Shown in pieces: positions 20,534 to 28,648 of a stretch of DNA of 64,000 nucleotides. A program made the position numbers and the translations under genes. The notes under the pieces are model-generated. The model made no database searches. It was not told the origin of the DNA and worked only from the letters and a program-made list of their open reading frames with translations. The stretch's first letter is position 1. Every line of letters begins with the position of its first letter. The stretch comes from Mycolicibacterium duvalii (GTDB taxonomy: Bacteria; Actinomycetota; Actinomycetes; Mycobacteriales; Mycobacteriaceae): assembly GCF_010726645.1 (NCBI RefSeq), contig NZ_AP022563.1:2728001-2792000 (forward strand), read 5' to 3'.

Positions 20534-21700
20534 ATGACCGACATTCCGGCGATCACCGATGACTTCGTCGCACGCTTGGCCGACCGGGCCCAAGAGGCCG
20601 AGCGCCTGCGTCGATTGCCGCCCGACACGATCGCCGAGGCGACGGCGTCAGGGTTCTTCGACCTGTTGGTGCCCGCGCGGTACGGCGGTCGGGAGGCGTC
20701 GTTCCCCGAGATTCTCGACCCGGTCCGCCGGATGGCGCACGGCTGCGCGTCGAGCGCCTGGACGCTGGGCTTCTACGCACTGCACAACTGGATGCTGGCG
20801 CTGTTCAGCGAGGCGGCCCAGACCGAGGCTTTCGCCACCCGCCCCTTCCTGGCGCCGGCGCCGTTGGCCCCGACCGGACGCGGCGTCGCTGGTGACGGCG
20901 GGATCCGGGTGACCGGACGATGGTCCTGGGCCACCGGCGTGATGGACGGCAACTGGATCCTCGTCGGTGCACTGTGCGAACGCGAGCCCGGCGACCCGGC
21001 GTCGATCTATCCCGTGCTGGCGCTGCTCCCGATCAGCGACGCGCGCGTGGCCGACGTCTGGCACACCGACGGTATGCGCGCCACCGGCTCCAACGACGTC
21101 CTGATCGAGGATGCGTTCGTGCCGGCCCACCGGATCGTCGAGGTGACCGACATCTACGGCGGCACCGCCCCCGGCGCGGCGCTGCACGACTCCGCCACCT
21201 ACCGCTGGCCGTTGGTGCCGGCGCTGGCGCTACTGGCGGCCATGCCGGCGTTGGGCAGCGCCGAGCGCGCCGCCGAGATCTTCGCCGAGCGACTGTCGCA
21301 GCGGTTCCTGGCCTATGAGGGCGTGATGCAGAAGGACAAGCCGGTGGCGTCCATCCGCCTCGGTGACGCCCTCGTGCGGTTGCGTGCGCTGCGGGCCCTC
21401 CTGGACGACACCGTGGGCGGGATCGAGGCGGCGGTCCTCGCCGGAGATCCGGTCAGCCGTGCCGCCCGAGGCCAGGCGCGGCTGGCCGCGGCCCACATCG
21501 TCAGCGAATCACGCACGGTGATCGCCGACCTGCTCAGCGCGTCGGGCGCCAGCGCCCACTTCGTGGACAACCCCCTTCAACGCATCAAACGCGATGTGGA
21601 TGTCATCGCCGGTCATGTGGTGTTCGATTACGACACCAGCCGAGAACTGGCCGGTGCGCTGAGCCTCGGCCTCAAGATCCCCCGCACCGCGATGGTGTGA
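20534..21700 (+). CDS. Acyl-CoA-dehydrogenase-fold flavoprotein, HsaA-like monooxygenase or dehydrogenase
   Basis: A 388-residue protein with the acyl-CoA dehydrogenase fold but closer to flavin-dependent two-component hydroxylases (HsaA / hydroxyphenylacetate type). It opens with the helical segment RLPPDTIAEATASGFFDLLV, has the mid-domain GRWSWATGVMDGNWILVGA and ends with the helical C-terminus ASGASAHFVDNPLQRIKRD, and it lacks the EGT catalytic segment of true dehydrogenases. Such enzymes use reduced flavin from a partner reductase; the Ddn-like gene follows 20 bp later. ATG 20534 is used; a TTG at 20525 would add three residues. Substrate unknown. Confidence 0.8.
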   Translation: MTDIPAITDDFVARLADRAQEAERLRRLPPDTIAEATASGFFDLLVPARYGGREASFPEILDPVRRMAHGCASSAWTLGFYALHNWMLALFSEAAQTEAFATRPFLAPAPLAPTGRGVAGDGGIRVTGRWSWATGVMDGNWILVGALCEREPGDPASIYPVLALLPISDARVADVWHTDGMRATGSNDVLIEDAFVPAHRIVEVTDIYGGTAPGAALHDSATYRWPLVPALALLAAMPALGSAERAAEIFAERLSQRFLAYEGVMQKDKPVASIRLGDALVRLRALRALLDDTVGGIEAAVLAGDPVSRAARGQARLAAAHIVSESRTVIADLLSASGASAHFVDNPLQRIKRDVDVIAGHVVFDYDTSRELAGALSLGLKIPRTAMV

Positions 21701-21720
21701 TCACCGGAAGGAGCGGCCCG

Positions 21721-22110
21721 ATGGCCGACAGTGTGCGCGACCGAGTGACCAAGTTCTTCCAGAAGTACTTCGGCAACCAGGTGATGGGGCGCATGCCGTT
21801 CCAGACCCTGCTCGAGACCACGGGCCGCACGTCAGGCTTGCCCCGACAGACGCCGCTGGGCGGCAAGCGAATCGGAGACGAGTTCTGGTTCGTCTCCGAG
21901 TTCGGCGAGCGGTCGCAGTACATCCGCAACATCAAGGCCGACCCGCGGGTTCGCGTACGCATCAACGGCCGCTGGCACCGCGGCACGGCGCACCTGCTGC
22001 CCGATGACGACGCCGAGGCACGCCTGCGAACCTTGCCGTCACTCAACAGCTTCGGGGTGCGCACCTTCGGCACGAATCTGCTGACCGTGCGGGTGGACCT
22101 GCACGACTGA
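21721..22110 (+). CDS. Deazaflavin (F420)-dependent nitroreductase/quinone reductase family protein (Ddn-like)
   Basis: A 129-residue split-beta-barrel protein. TTGRTSGLPRQTPLGGK is the phosphate-binding signature of the Ddn family, and FWFVSEFGERSQYIRNIKADP is also diagnostic. Members bind coenzyme F420 and reduce quinones, coumarins or nitro compounds. A clear ribosome site (AAGGAG) precedes the ATG at 21721. It lies 20 bp after the flavoprotein gene, so the two are probably cotranscribed. Confidence 0.88.
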   Translation: MADSVRDRVTKFFQKYFGNQVMGRMPFQTLLETTGRTSGLPRQTPLGGKRIGDEFWFVSEFGERSQYIRNIKADPRVRVRINGRWHRGTAHLLPDDDAEARLRTLPSLNSFGVRTFGTNLLTVRVDLHD

Positions 22111-22137
22111 GCCCGTCGGCCTGACGGCAGGCCCCGT

Positions 22138-22258
22138 CGCCGAGCGTGCGATCAAGGGCGCCCCTCCCCACCGAATGTGCGCTGCGGGCGAGAAAACGCC
22201 CCGGGTGCCGCCTCCAGCGCACGCTCGGCGAGCCGACGTCCGAGTCGCACGCTCGGCG
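22138..22258. repeat. Intergenic inverted/direct repeat unit
   Basis: The 13-mer CGCCGAGCGTGCG at 22138-22150 has two exact reverse-complement copies, at 22218-22230 and 22246-22258. It lies between the Ddn-like gene and the next promoter. A tandem TTCGATCCGG pair follows at about 22269-22288. It could form a large hairpin terminating the upstream operon, or be a dispersed palindromic repeat. Confidence 0.6.
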
Positions 22259-22289
22259 AACCGGCGCTTCGATCCGGTTCGATCCGGCA

Positions 22290-22332
22290 TTGACCGACAG
22301 ACCCAACAAAAGTAAAGTCAGTTTTACTTTTG
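22290..22332 (+). promoter_or_regulatory. Housekeeping-type promoter with embedded perfect palindrome
   Basis: TTGACC (22290-22295), a 17-bp spacer and TAAAGT (22313-22318) form a textbook sigma-A-like promoter. A perfect 10-bp inverted repeat, CAAAAGTAAA at 22307-22316 and its complement at 22323-22332, covers the -10 and expected start point. The ribosome site GGAGG and ATG at 22350 follow. The TetR encoded inside the operon is the natural candidate regulator. Confidence 0.75.
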
Positions 22333-22349
22333 GTCGACGAGGAGGCGGT

Positions 22350-23468
22350 ATGGAGTCGTTCGTTCATCTTCGAAAAGGTAAGACCCCCAGGCGGGCTCAC
22401 GCCGACCTCGAAGGACAGAAGGACGACGAACTGGGCCGCGGCGGGTTCACCGGGCGAACCGCCAACCTGTACCGACGCGAGGACCCGACCGCATTCCGAG
22501 CGAAGGGACCGCTGCGCCCTCGCGACGTGCTGTCCAGCGAGCTGAAACCGTCCGACGCGACCGACGCGAACGGCGCTCCCCTGCTGATGTTCTCCAATGC
22601 GGACTGCCAGGTGCTGCTGTCGCGCCGGGCCGAGGCGATGCCGTTCTTCGCGCGCTACGTCGACGGCGATCTGCTGTCGTTCGTGCATGAAGGTTCCGGC
22701 CTGCTGGAGACCGAATTCGGCCCGCTGCGCTACCGCAGGGGCGACTGGGTGTACCTCCCCAAGGCGTGCACCTGGCGTCAGGTGCCCGACGAGCCGTCGA
22801 CCTGGCTGATGATCCAGGCCACCGACGAGTTCCGGGTACCGCCGGCCGGCTATCTCGGCCGGCACTTCCCCTTCGATCCCACGCTGGCGGTCATCCCCGA
22901 TCCGCAGCCGCTGAGCACCGGCGAGGGTCCGCAGCACGAGGGCGGTTACGAGGTCCGGTTGTTCCATGCTCCGATCGACGGTGTGGGCACCACTTCGCTG
23001 TTCTACGAACATCATCCGCTCGACGTCGAGGGCTGGCGGGGCGACAACTTCGCGTTCACCTTCAACATCGACGACTACAACGTCGTCACCTCCGACAGCG
23101 TGCACCTGCCGCCGACGGTGCACCTGTTCATGCAGGCCACCGGCGTGTACATCATGAACTTCCTGCCCAAGCCCGCCGAGGGCGTGCCGGGCACCGAGCG
23201 CACCCCGTGGTACCACCGCAACGTCGACTACGACGAGATCGCGTTCTTCCACGGCGGATCCCTCTACGGCATCCCGATGCCGCCCGGACTGATCTCCCAT
23301 GCGCCCCAGGGCATTCACCACGGGGCGCCTGAGAAGGCGCGCGAACGCGCCCGCCGCAAGTTCGACGACTACCGGTCGGTGGACTGGCAGGTGATCGCCG
23401 TCGACACCCGTCGCCGGCTGGTGCCGTCGGCCGAGATCCTGGCCAACGACCTGGGCCAGCACGCGTGA
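22350..23468 (+). CDS. Homogentisate 1,2-dioxygenase-like cupin
   Basis: A 372-residue double-cupin protein related to homogentisate dioxygenase, the Fe(II) enzyme that opens homogentisate to maleylacetoacetate. The iron-site region is recognisable as WYHRNVDYDEIAFFHGG with a later histidine in QGIHHGAPEKA. It is shorter than classical enzymes of about 430-440 residues. The ATG at 22350 has a strong AGGAGG site, and upstream frame is non-coding. First gene of an operon; no fumarylacetoacetase or maleylacetoacetate isomerase follows, so the true ring substrate may not be homogentisate. Confidence 0.82.
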   Translation: MESFVHLRKGKTPRRAHADLEGQKDDELGRGGFTGRTANLYRREDPTAFRAKGPLRPRDVLSSELKPSDATDANGAPLLMFSNADCQVLLSRRAEAMPFFARYVDGDLLSFVHEGSGLLETEFGPLRYRRGDWVYLPKACTWRQVPDEPSTWLMIQATDEFRVPPAGYLGRHFPFDPTLAVIPDPQPLSTGEGPQHEGGYEVRLFHAPIDGVGTTSLFYEHHPLDVEGWRGDNFAFTFNIDDYNVVTSDSVHLPPTVHLFMQATGVYIMNFLPKPAEGVPGTERTPWYHRNVDYDEIAFFHGGSLYGIPMPPGLISHAPQGIHHGAPEKARERARRKFDDYRSVDWQVIAVDTRRRLVPSAEILANDLGQHA

Positions 23469-24658
23469 CCGCCGCCGCTCCGGTCAAGTACGAGTACGAC
23501 CGCATCCCCTATCTCGTTGCCTATCAGAACAACTCGAGCGTTCGCGATGTGTACGGCGGGGTCGCCGAACTCGTCGTGCTGGAGAGCTATCTGCTCAGAC
23601 CCAAGACCGTCGAATCCGATACCGTGCTGGTGTTCATGCACCCGATCGGCGGGGGCGCATACCTGCCGATGATCAACGCGCTCGCCCGCGCCGGGCACCA
23701 CGTCATCTACTGCAACAGCCGATTCCGGGGCACCGACTCGGCGCTGCTGATGGAGAAGGTGGTCGAAGACCTCGGCGAGTGCATCAAGGACGCCAGGAAT
23801 CGGCTCGGCTACGAGAAGGTGGTGCTGGCCGGGTGGAGCGGCGGCGGGTCGCTGTCGGCGTTCTACCAGCAGCAGGCCCAGCACCCGACCGTCACGTCCA
23901 GCCCGTCCGGCGACGGACCGGATCTGACCAAGCTCGGCCTGATCCCCGCCGACGGCATCATGCTGCTCGCCGCCCACATCAGCCGGCACGGCACGATGAC
24001 CGAGTGGCTGGACGCGTCGATCCTCGACGAGTCGGATCCGACCAAGCGCGACCCCGAACTCGACCTGTACGACCCCGACAACCCGAACCAGCCGCCCTAT
24101 ACCGCCGAGTTCCTCGAGCGTTACCGCGCCGCGCAGATCGCCCGCAACCGGCGAATCACCACCTGGGTCAAGGACAAACTCGCCGAGCTGAAAGCGGCGG
24201 GCCGTCCCGATGACGAGTTCGCCTTCGTCGTGCACGGCACCATGGCCGACCCCCGCTGGCTGGACCCCGCCGTCGACCCGAACGAGCGCACGCCGGGCAC
24301 CTGCTACCTCGGTGACCCGCAGGTGGTGAACATGAGCCCCGTCGGGCTGGCCCGGTTCTGCACCCTGCGCAGCTGGCTGTCCCAGTGGAGCTACGACGAC
24401 GCACACGGCGACGCGGTCACCTGCGGGCCCGATATCGCAGTGCCGGCGCTGGTGATCGGTAATCTGGCCGACGACGCGTGCACACCCAGCCATACCCGCC
24501 GGATTTTCGAGGCGATCGGACACCCGGACAAGGAGATGTACGAGATCACCGGGGCGAACCACTACTACGCCGGACCCGACCAGCGCGAGCAGCTGCGCGA
24601 GGCGGTGGGGATAGTGACCGATTGGTTGCAGCGCCACCAGTTCGCGGGCCCGCGGTGA
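23465..24658 (+). CDS. Alpha/beta hydrolase
   Basis: A 397-residue serine hydrolase. The nucleophile elbow is GWSGGG, the acid is probably in LADDACTPSH and the catalytic histidine in GANHYYAGP. A large insertion of roughly 100 residues between strand regions (from QQQAQHPTV to about DDEFAFVVHG) distinguishes it from minimal hydrolases. The start GTG overlaps the dioxygenase stop as GTGA, so synthesis is coupled. Given that position, it may cleave the ring-fission product or a thioester or lactone, but this is inference. Confidence 0.83.
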   Translation: MTAAAPVKYEYDRIPYLVAYQNNSSVRDVYGGVAELVVLESYLLRPKTVESDTVLVFMHPIGGGAYLPMINALARAGHHVIYCNSRFRGTDSALLMEKVVEDLGECIKDARNRLGYEKVVLAGWSGGGSLSAFYQQQAQHPTVTSSPSGDGPDLTKLGLIPADGIMLLAAHISRHGTMTEWLDASILDESDPTKRDPELDLYDPDNPNQPPYTAEFLERYRAAQIARNRRITTWVKDKLAELKAAGRPDDEFAFVVHGTMADPRWLDPAVDPNERTPGTCYLGDPQVVNMSPVGLARFCTLRSWLSQWSYDDAHGDAVTCGPDIAVPALVIGNLADDACTPSHTRRIFEAIGHPDKEMYEITGANHYYAGPDQREQLREAVGIVTDWLQRHQFAGPR

Positions 24659-25863
24659 CACACCCGACCGGACCGCTCGACGGCATCCGGGTGATCGAGG
24701 TCGGCACCTTGATCTCCGGACCCTATGCCGGTCGGCTGCTCGGCGACATGGGCGCCGAGGTCATCAAGATCGAACCGCCCGGTGCCCCCGACCCGCTACG
24801 GACGTGGGGGCAGGCCGAACTCGACGGCCACCATTTCTTCTGGACGGTGCACGCCCGCAACAAGAAGGCGGTGACGCTGAACCTGCGCGTGCCCGAGGGG
24901 CGCGACCTGTTCCTCGACCTCGTGGAGCACAGCGACATCATCGTGGAGAACTTCCGGCCCGGCACGCTGGAGAAGTGGGGCCTGGGCTATGACGTGCTGC
25001 GTGCCCGCAACCGCGGCATCATTTTGGTGCGGGTCTCCGGATACGGGCAGACGGGACCGGACGCGCACAAGGCCGGTTACGCGTCGGTCGCCGAGGCGGC
25101 CAGCGGCCTGCGCCACATGAACGGCTTCCCCGGAGGTCCCCCGCCGCGGCTGGCGCTGTCGCTCGGTGACAGCCTGGCCGGCATGTTCGCCGCGCAGGGC
25201 GCGCTGGCCGCGTTGTACCGCCGCACCGTCACCGGAGACGGTCAGGTCGTCGATGCCGCGCTCACCGAATCATGTTTGGCGGTACAGGAATCCACCATCC
25301 CGGACTATGACGTCGGCGGTGTCGTGCGCGGCCCGTCGGGCACCCGCCTGGAGGGCATCGCCCCGTCGAACATCTACCGCAGCGCCGACGGCAGCTGGGT
25401 CGTGATCGCCGCCAATCAGGACACGGTGTTCCGCCGGCTGTGTCAGGCGATGGGACAGCCGGAGCTGGCCACCGACGAGCGCTTCGTCAATCACGTTGCG
25501 CGCGGCCGGAACCAGGACGAGCTGGACAAGATCATCGGGGACTGGGCGGCGCAGCGCCAACCCACCGACATCATCGCCACGCTGTCCGACGCCGGCGTGA
25601 TCAGCGGCCCGATCAACACCGTCGCCGAGGTGGTCACCGACCCGCAACTGCAGGCTCGCGGCATGATCGCCGATCACTGGGACGACCGGATCGGCCGAAA
25701 TGTCAAGGGGCCCGGGGTGGTTCCGGTGCTGTCGGAGACACCGGGGACCATCCGTAACGCCGGCCCCTCACGGCCGGGCCAGCACAACGACGAGGTCTTC
25801 GGCGGGCTGCTCGGCCGCAGCGGTGACGAACTGACTCATCTGCACGGCGAAGGGGTGATATGA
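24655..25863 (+). CDS. CaiB/BaiF family CoA transferase
   Basis: Type III CoA transferase of 402 residues, moving CoA between carboxylic acids. Characteristic segments are GTLISGPYAGRLLGDMGAEV near the N-terminus, NLRVPEGRDLFLDLVEHSD, VRVSGYGQTGPDAHKAGYAS and the catalytic aspartate in LSLGDSLAGM. The start GTG at 24655 overlaps the preceding stop (GTGA). Within the operon it would activate the hydrolase product as a CoA thioester ready for the following lyase and dehydrogenase. Confidence 0.92.
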   Translation: MTHPTGPLDGIRVIEVGTLISGPYAGRLLGDMGAEVIKIEPPGAPDPLRTWGQAELDGHHFFWTVHARNKKAVTLNLRVPEGRDLFLDLVEHSDIIVENFRPGTLEKWGLGYDVLRARNRGIILVRVSGYGQTGPDAHKAGYASVAEAASGLRHMNGFPGGPPPRLALSLGDSLAGMFAAQGALAALYRRTVTGDGQVVDAALTESCLAVQESTIPDYDVGGVVRGPSGTRLEGIAPSNIYRSADGSWVVIAANQDTVFRRLCQAMGQPELATDERFVNHVARGRNQDELDKIIGDWAAQRQPTDIIATLSDAGVISGPINTVAEVVTDPQLQARGMIADHWDDRIGRNVKGPGVVPVLSETPGTIRNAGPSRPGQHNDEVFGGLLGRSGDELTHLHGEGVI

Positions 25864-26765
25864 CCGATCTGCCCAGCCACGTCACCATTCGAGACGTCTC
25901 CATGCGGGACGGTCTGCAGATCGAGGCGCCGATCCCGTTGTCGGCGAAGCTGGAGCTACTGGCTGCCGTCGCCGCCACCGGGGTACGGGAAATGGAGGCG
26001 ACGGCGTTCGTTTCGCCGTCGAAGGTGCCTGCGCTCGCCGACGCGCCCGACCTGGCCGCCGAGCTGCACCGCTTCGGCGACATCGAATTCTCGGCCCTGG
26101 TGGCCAGCCCGAACGGTGCCAAACGCGCGATCGCGGCCGGGCTGCGTTCCATCGAATACGTCGTCTCGGCGGCCGACGGCCACAGCCGGGCCAACGTCGG
26201 CCGCACCTCGGCGGAGGCCACCGCCCAGATTTCGGACATCGTCGGAATCGCCCACGGCAGCGGTACGACCGTCGAGGTGATCGTGGCGACGGCGTGGGAC
26301 TGCCCCTTCGACGGTCCGACGCCGGTCCGCCGAGTCCTCGACATCGTCGCCGCGGCGACCGACGCCGGGGTCGACCGCCTGGCGCTCGCCGACACCATCG
26401 GCACCGCCACCCCGCGCCGGGTGACCGACCTGATCGAAGCGGTGCGCCCCGAGATCGGCCCCGCACCGCTGGGCGCGCACTTCCACAACACCCGCGGAGC
26501 CGGGCTGGCCAGCGCCTACGCCGCGGTCAGCGCCGGTGTCACGCGCCTCGACGCATCGGTGGGCGGGCTCGGCGGGTGCCCGTTCGCGCCGGGAGCCAGC
26601 GGCAACATCGCCACCGAGGACCTGGTCTACCTGTTGCGCGACAGCGGGATCGGCGTCGACGTCGATCTCGAAGCGGCGATCGCCGCGGCGCGCGTCGCGC
26701 AGCAGGCGGTCGGCCACGACCTGCCCGGCGCGCTGTTGCGAGCCGGTGACCGGATACCGGGATAG
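25860..26765 (+). CDS. HMG-CoA lyase-like (DRE-TIM) enzyme
   Basis: A 301-residue TIM-barrel lyase closely matching hydroxymethylglutaryl-CoA lyase: RDVSMRDGLQIE with the metal aspartate and arginine, GAHFHNTRGAG, and the cysteine loop GGLGGCPFAPGASGNIATED. HMG-CoA lyase splits HMG-CoA to acetyl-CoA and acetoacetate; related enzymes cleave other 3-hydroxyacyl-CoAs. ATG 25860 overlaps the CoA-transferase stop (ATGA). Position after a CoA transferase suggests a carbon-carbon cleavage of a branched hydroxyacyl-CoA. Confidence 0.92.
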   Translation: MTDLPSHVTIRDVSMRDGLQIEAPIPLSAKLELLAAVAATGVREMEATAFVSPSKVPALADAPDLAAELHRFGDIEFSALVASPNGAKRAIAAGLRSIEYVVSAADGHSRANVGRTSAEATAQISDIVGIAHGSGTTVEVIVATAWDCPFDGPTPVRRVLDIVAAATDAGVDRLALADTIGTATPRRVTDLIEAVRPEIGPAPLGAHFHNTRGAGLASAYAAVSAGVTRLDASVGGLGGCPFAPGASGNIATEDLVYLLRDSGIGVDVDLEAAIAAARVAQQAVGHDLPGALLRAGDRIPG

Positions 26766-26767
26766 GC

Positions 26768-27388
26768 ATGTCTCCCGGACCCGCCGAAGCATTGAGCGCC
26801 AAGGGCCGCCAGACGCGCCTGGCGATCGAGACCGCGGCCCGCAAGCTCTTCGCCGAGCGCGGGTTCCACGGCACCACCCTCGGCGACATCACCTCGGCGG
26901 CGGGCAAATCGCCCGCGGTGTTCTACCGCTACTTCACCGACAAGGAGGACCTGCTCGCCGCACTCGCGCAGTCATTTCTGCGCGACGTGGTGGAACCGTC
27001 GGGCTTGAGCGTGCGGATGCCGGAGTCACCGGACGACGACGCGTTCTTCACCACAGTCGTGACCGGCTACTGGACGATGTTCAAGCAGAACATCGGCATC
27101 ATGATCGCCGTGGCGCAGTTGGCGGCGACCCAGCCCCGGTTCGCCGCCGTTCAGAACGAATTCCGCCGCTTCGGGGTGGACATGGTGGCGGCGTCGGTGC
27201 GCCGCGCGCAGGAGCAGGGGTACGGCACCGATCTGCATCCCGAGTACACCGCCGCTGCGATCGCCCTGCTGTTCGAGAACTTCACCACCGTCTTCGTGGG
27301 AACCTCCGGACTCGGCTTCGAGATCGGCGACGAGGACGCGATCGCCACGCTGTCGCAGATCTGGAAGAAGACGCTGTACGGGCACTGA
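26768..27388 (+). CDS. TetR-family regulator inside the catabolic operon
   Basis: A 206-residue regulator with the helix-turn-helix TTLGDITSAAGKSPAVFYRYF at about residues 37-57 and an aromatic-rich ligand domain. It sits 2 bp after the lyase and 21 bp before the acyl-CoA dehydrogenase, so it is made from the operon it probably controls. The best operator is the inverted repeat at 22307-22332; autoregulation by an acyl-CoA or aromatic ligand would fit. Ligand not predictable. Confidence 0.9.
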   Translation: MSPGPAEALSAKGRQTRLAIETAARKLFAERGFHGTTLGDITSAAGKSPAVFYRYFTDKEDLLAALAQSFLRDVVEPSGLSVRMPESPDDDAFFTTVVTGYWTMFKQNIGIMIAVAQLAATQPRFAAVQNEFRRFGVDMVAASVRRAQEQGYGTDLHPEYTAAAIALLFENFTTVFVGTSGLGFEIGDEDAIATLSQIWKKTLYGH

Positions 27389-27409
27389 CCGAGGACAAGG
27401 AGAATCAGA

Positions 27410-28648
27410 GTGGATTTCGCCCTTCCCGAACACCTTTCGACATTGCTGGACGACATGGACGCGTTCATCGAGGCCGAGATCAAGCCGCTGGAGCGCGAAC
27501 ACATCCAGTACTTCGATCACCGCCGCGAGCATGCGCGGACCGATTGGGACAACGGCGGTGTCCCGCGGCGGGAATGGGAGGAGTTGCTCGACGAGATGCG
27601 CCGGCGTGCCGACGCCGCGGGCTGGCTGCGCTACGGACTGCCGTCCCGGTTCGGCGGCCGCGACGGCAGCAACCTCGACATGGCGGTGATCCGCGAACAT
27701 CTGGCGGCCAAGGGCCTCGGGCTGCACAACGACCTGCAGGACGAGTCGTCGATCGTCGGCAACTTCCCGCAGGTCATCATGATGGATAGGTTCGGCACCG
27801 AGCAACAGAAGCAGGAGTGGACCGACGCGCTGATCACCGGGAAGCGGTCGATGGCGTTCGGCCTGACCGAGCCGAACCACGGGTCCGACGCGACCTGGTT
27901 GGAGACCACGGCGGTGCAGGATGGCGACGAGTGGATCATCAACGGGGCCAAGCGGTTCAACACCGGAGTGCACCGGGCCACTCACGACCTGGTGTTCGCG
28001 CGGACCTCCGGGGAGGCCGGCCAGGCGCGTGGTATCACCGCGTTCCTGGTGCCGACCGATGCACCCGGCTTCTCGGTACCGTACTACTGGTGGACCTTCA
28101 ACATGCCGACCGACCACGGCGAGGTGCTGTTGGACAACGTCCGCGTCCCGTCGGACGCTGTGCTCGGTGAGTTGGACCGCGGCCTGGAGGTAGGGCAGAC
28201 CTTCCTGCACGAGAACAGGATCCGACAGGCTGCCAGCAGTCTGGGCGCCGCGCAGTACTGCATCGACCGCGCCGTCGCCTACGCCAACGAGCGCAAGGTG
28301 TTCGGCAAGCCGCTGTCGACCCACCAGGCCGTGCAATGGCCACTGGTCGAGCTGCAGACCGAAGCCCAGATGGTGCGCCTGCTGGTGCGCTACGCGGCGT
28401 CGGAACTGGACCGCAACCATCACATGGAGGTGTCGGACAAGGTGTCGATGGCCAACTACCGGGCCAACCGCCTGGTGTGCGAGGCCGCCGACCGCGCGAT
28501 GCAGGTGTTCGGCGGTGTCGGCTACAGCCGCCACGAACCGTTCGAGCACATCTACCGCCACCACCGCCGCTACCGAATCACCGAGGGCGCCGAGGAGATC
28601 CAGATCAGGCGGGTGGCGCAGCGGCTGTTCGGGTTCGGGCGCAAGTGA
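27410..28648 (+). CDS. Acyl-CoA dehydrogenase family protein, LvaC/ACAD11-like
   Basis: A 412-residue FAD protein with FGLTEPNHGSDATWLETTA, DEWIINGAKRFNTG and the C-terminal RYRITEGAEEIQIRRVAQRLF. Its position directly before a phosphotransferase-fold kinase and a DUF6285-like protein matches the LvaC-type enzymes, which work on 4-phosphoacyl-CoA formed by the kinase, rather than classical beta-oxidation. It starts with a GTG at 27410 after AAGGAG. Sequence alone cannot separate that role from ordinary dehydrogenation. Confidence 0.92.
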   Translation: MDFALPEHLSTLLDDMDAFIEAEIKPLEREHIQYFDHRREHARTDWDNGGVPRREWEELLDEMRRRADAAGWLRYGLPSRFGGRDGSNLDMAVIREHLAAKGLGLHNDLQDESSIVGNFPQVIMMDRFGTEQQKQEWTDALITGKRSMAFGLTEPNHGSDATWLETTAVQDGDEWIINGAKRFNTGVHRATHDLVFARTSGEAGQARGITAFLVPTDAPGFSVPYYWWTFNMPTDHGEVLLDNVRVPSDAVLGELDRGLEVGQTFLHENRIRQAASSLGAAQYCIDRAVAYANERKVFGKPLSTHQAVQWPLVELQTEAQMVRLLVRYAASELDRNHHMEVSDKVSMANYRANRLVCEAADRAMQVFGGVGYSRHEPFEHIYRHHRRYRITEGAEEIQIRRVAQRLFGFGRK

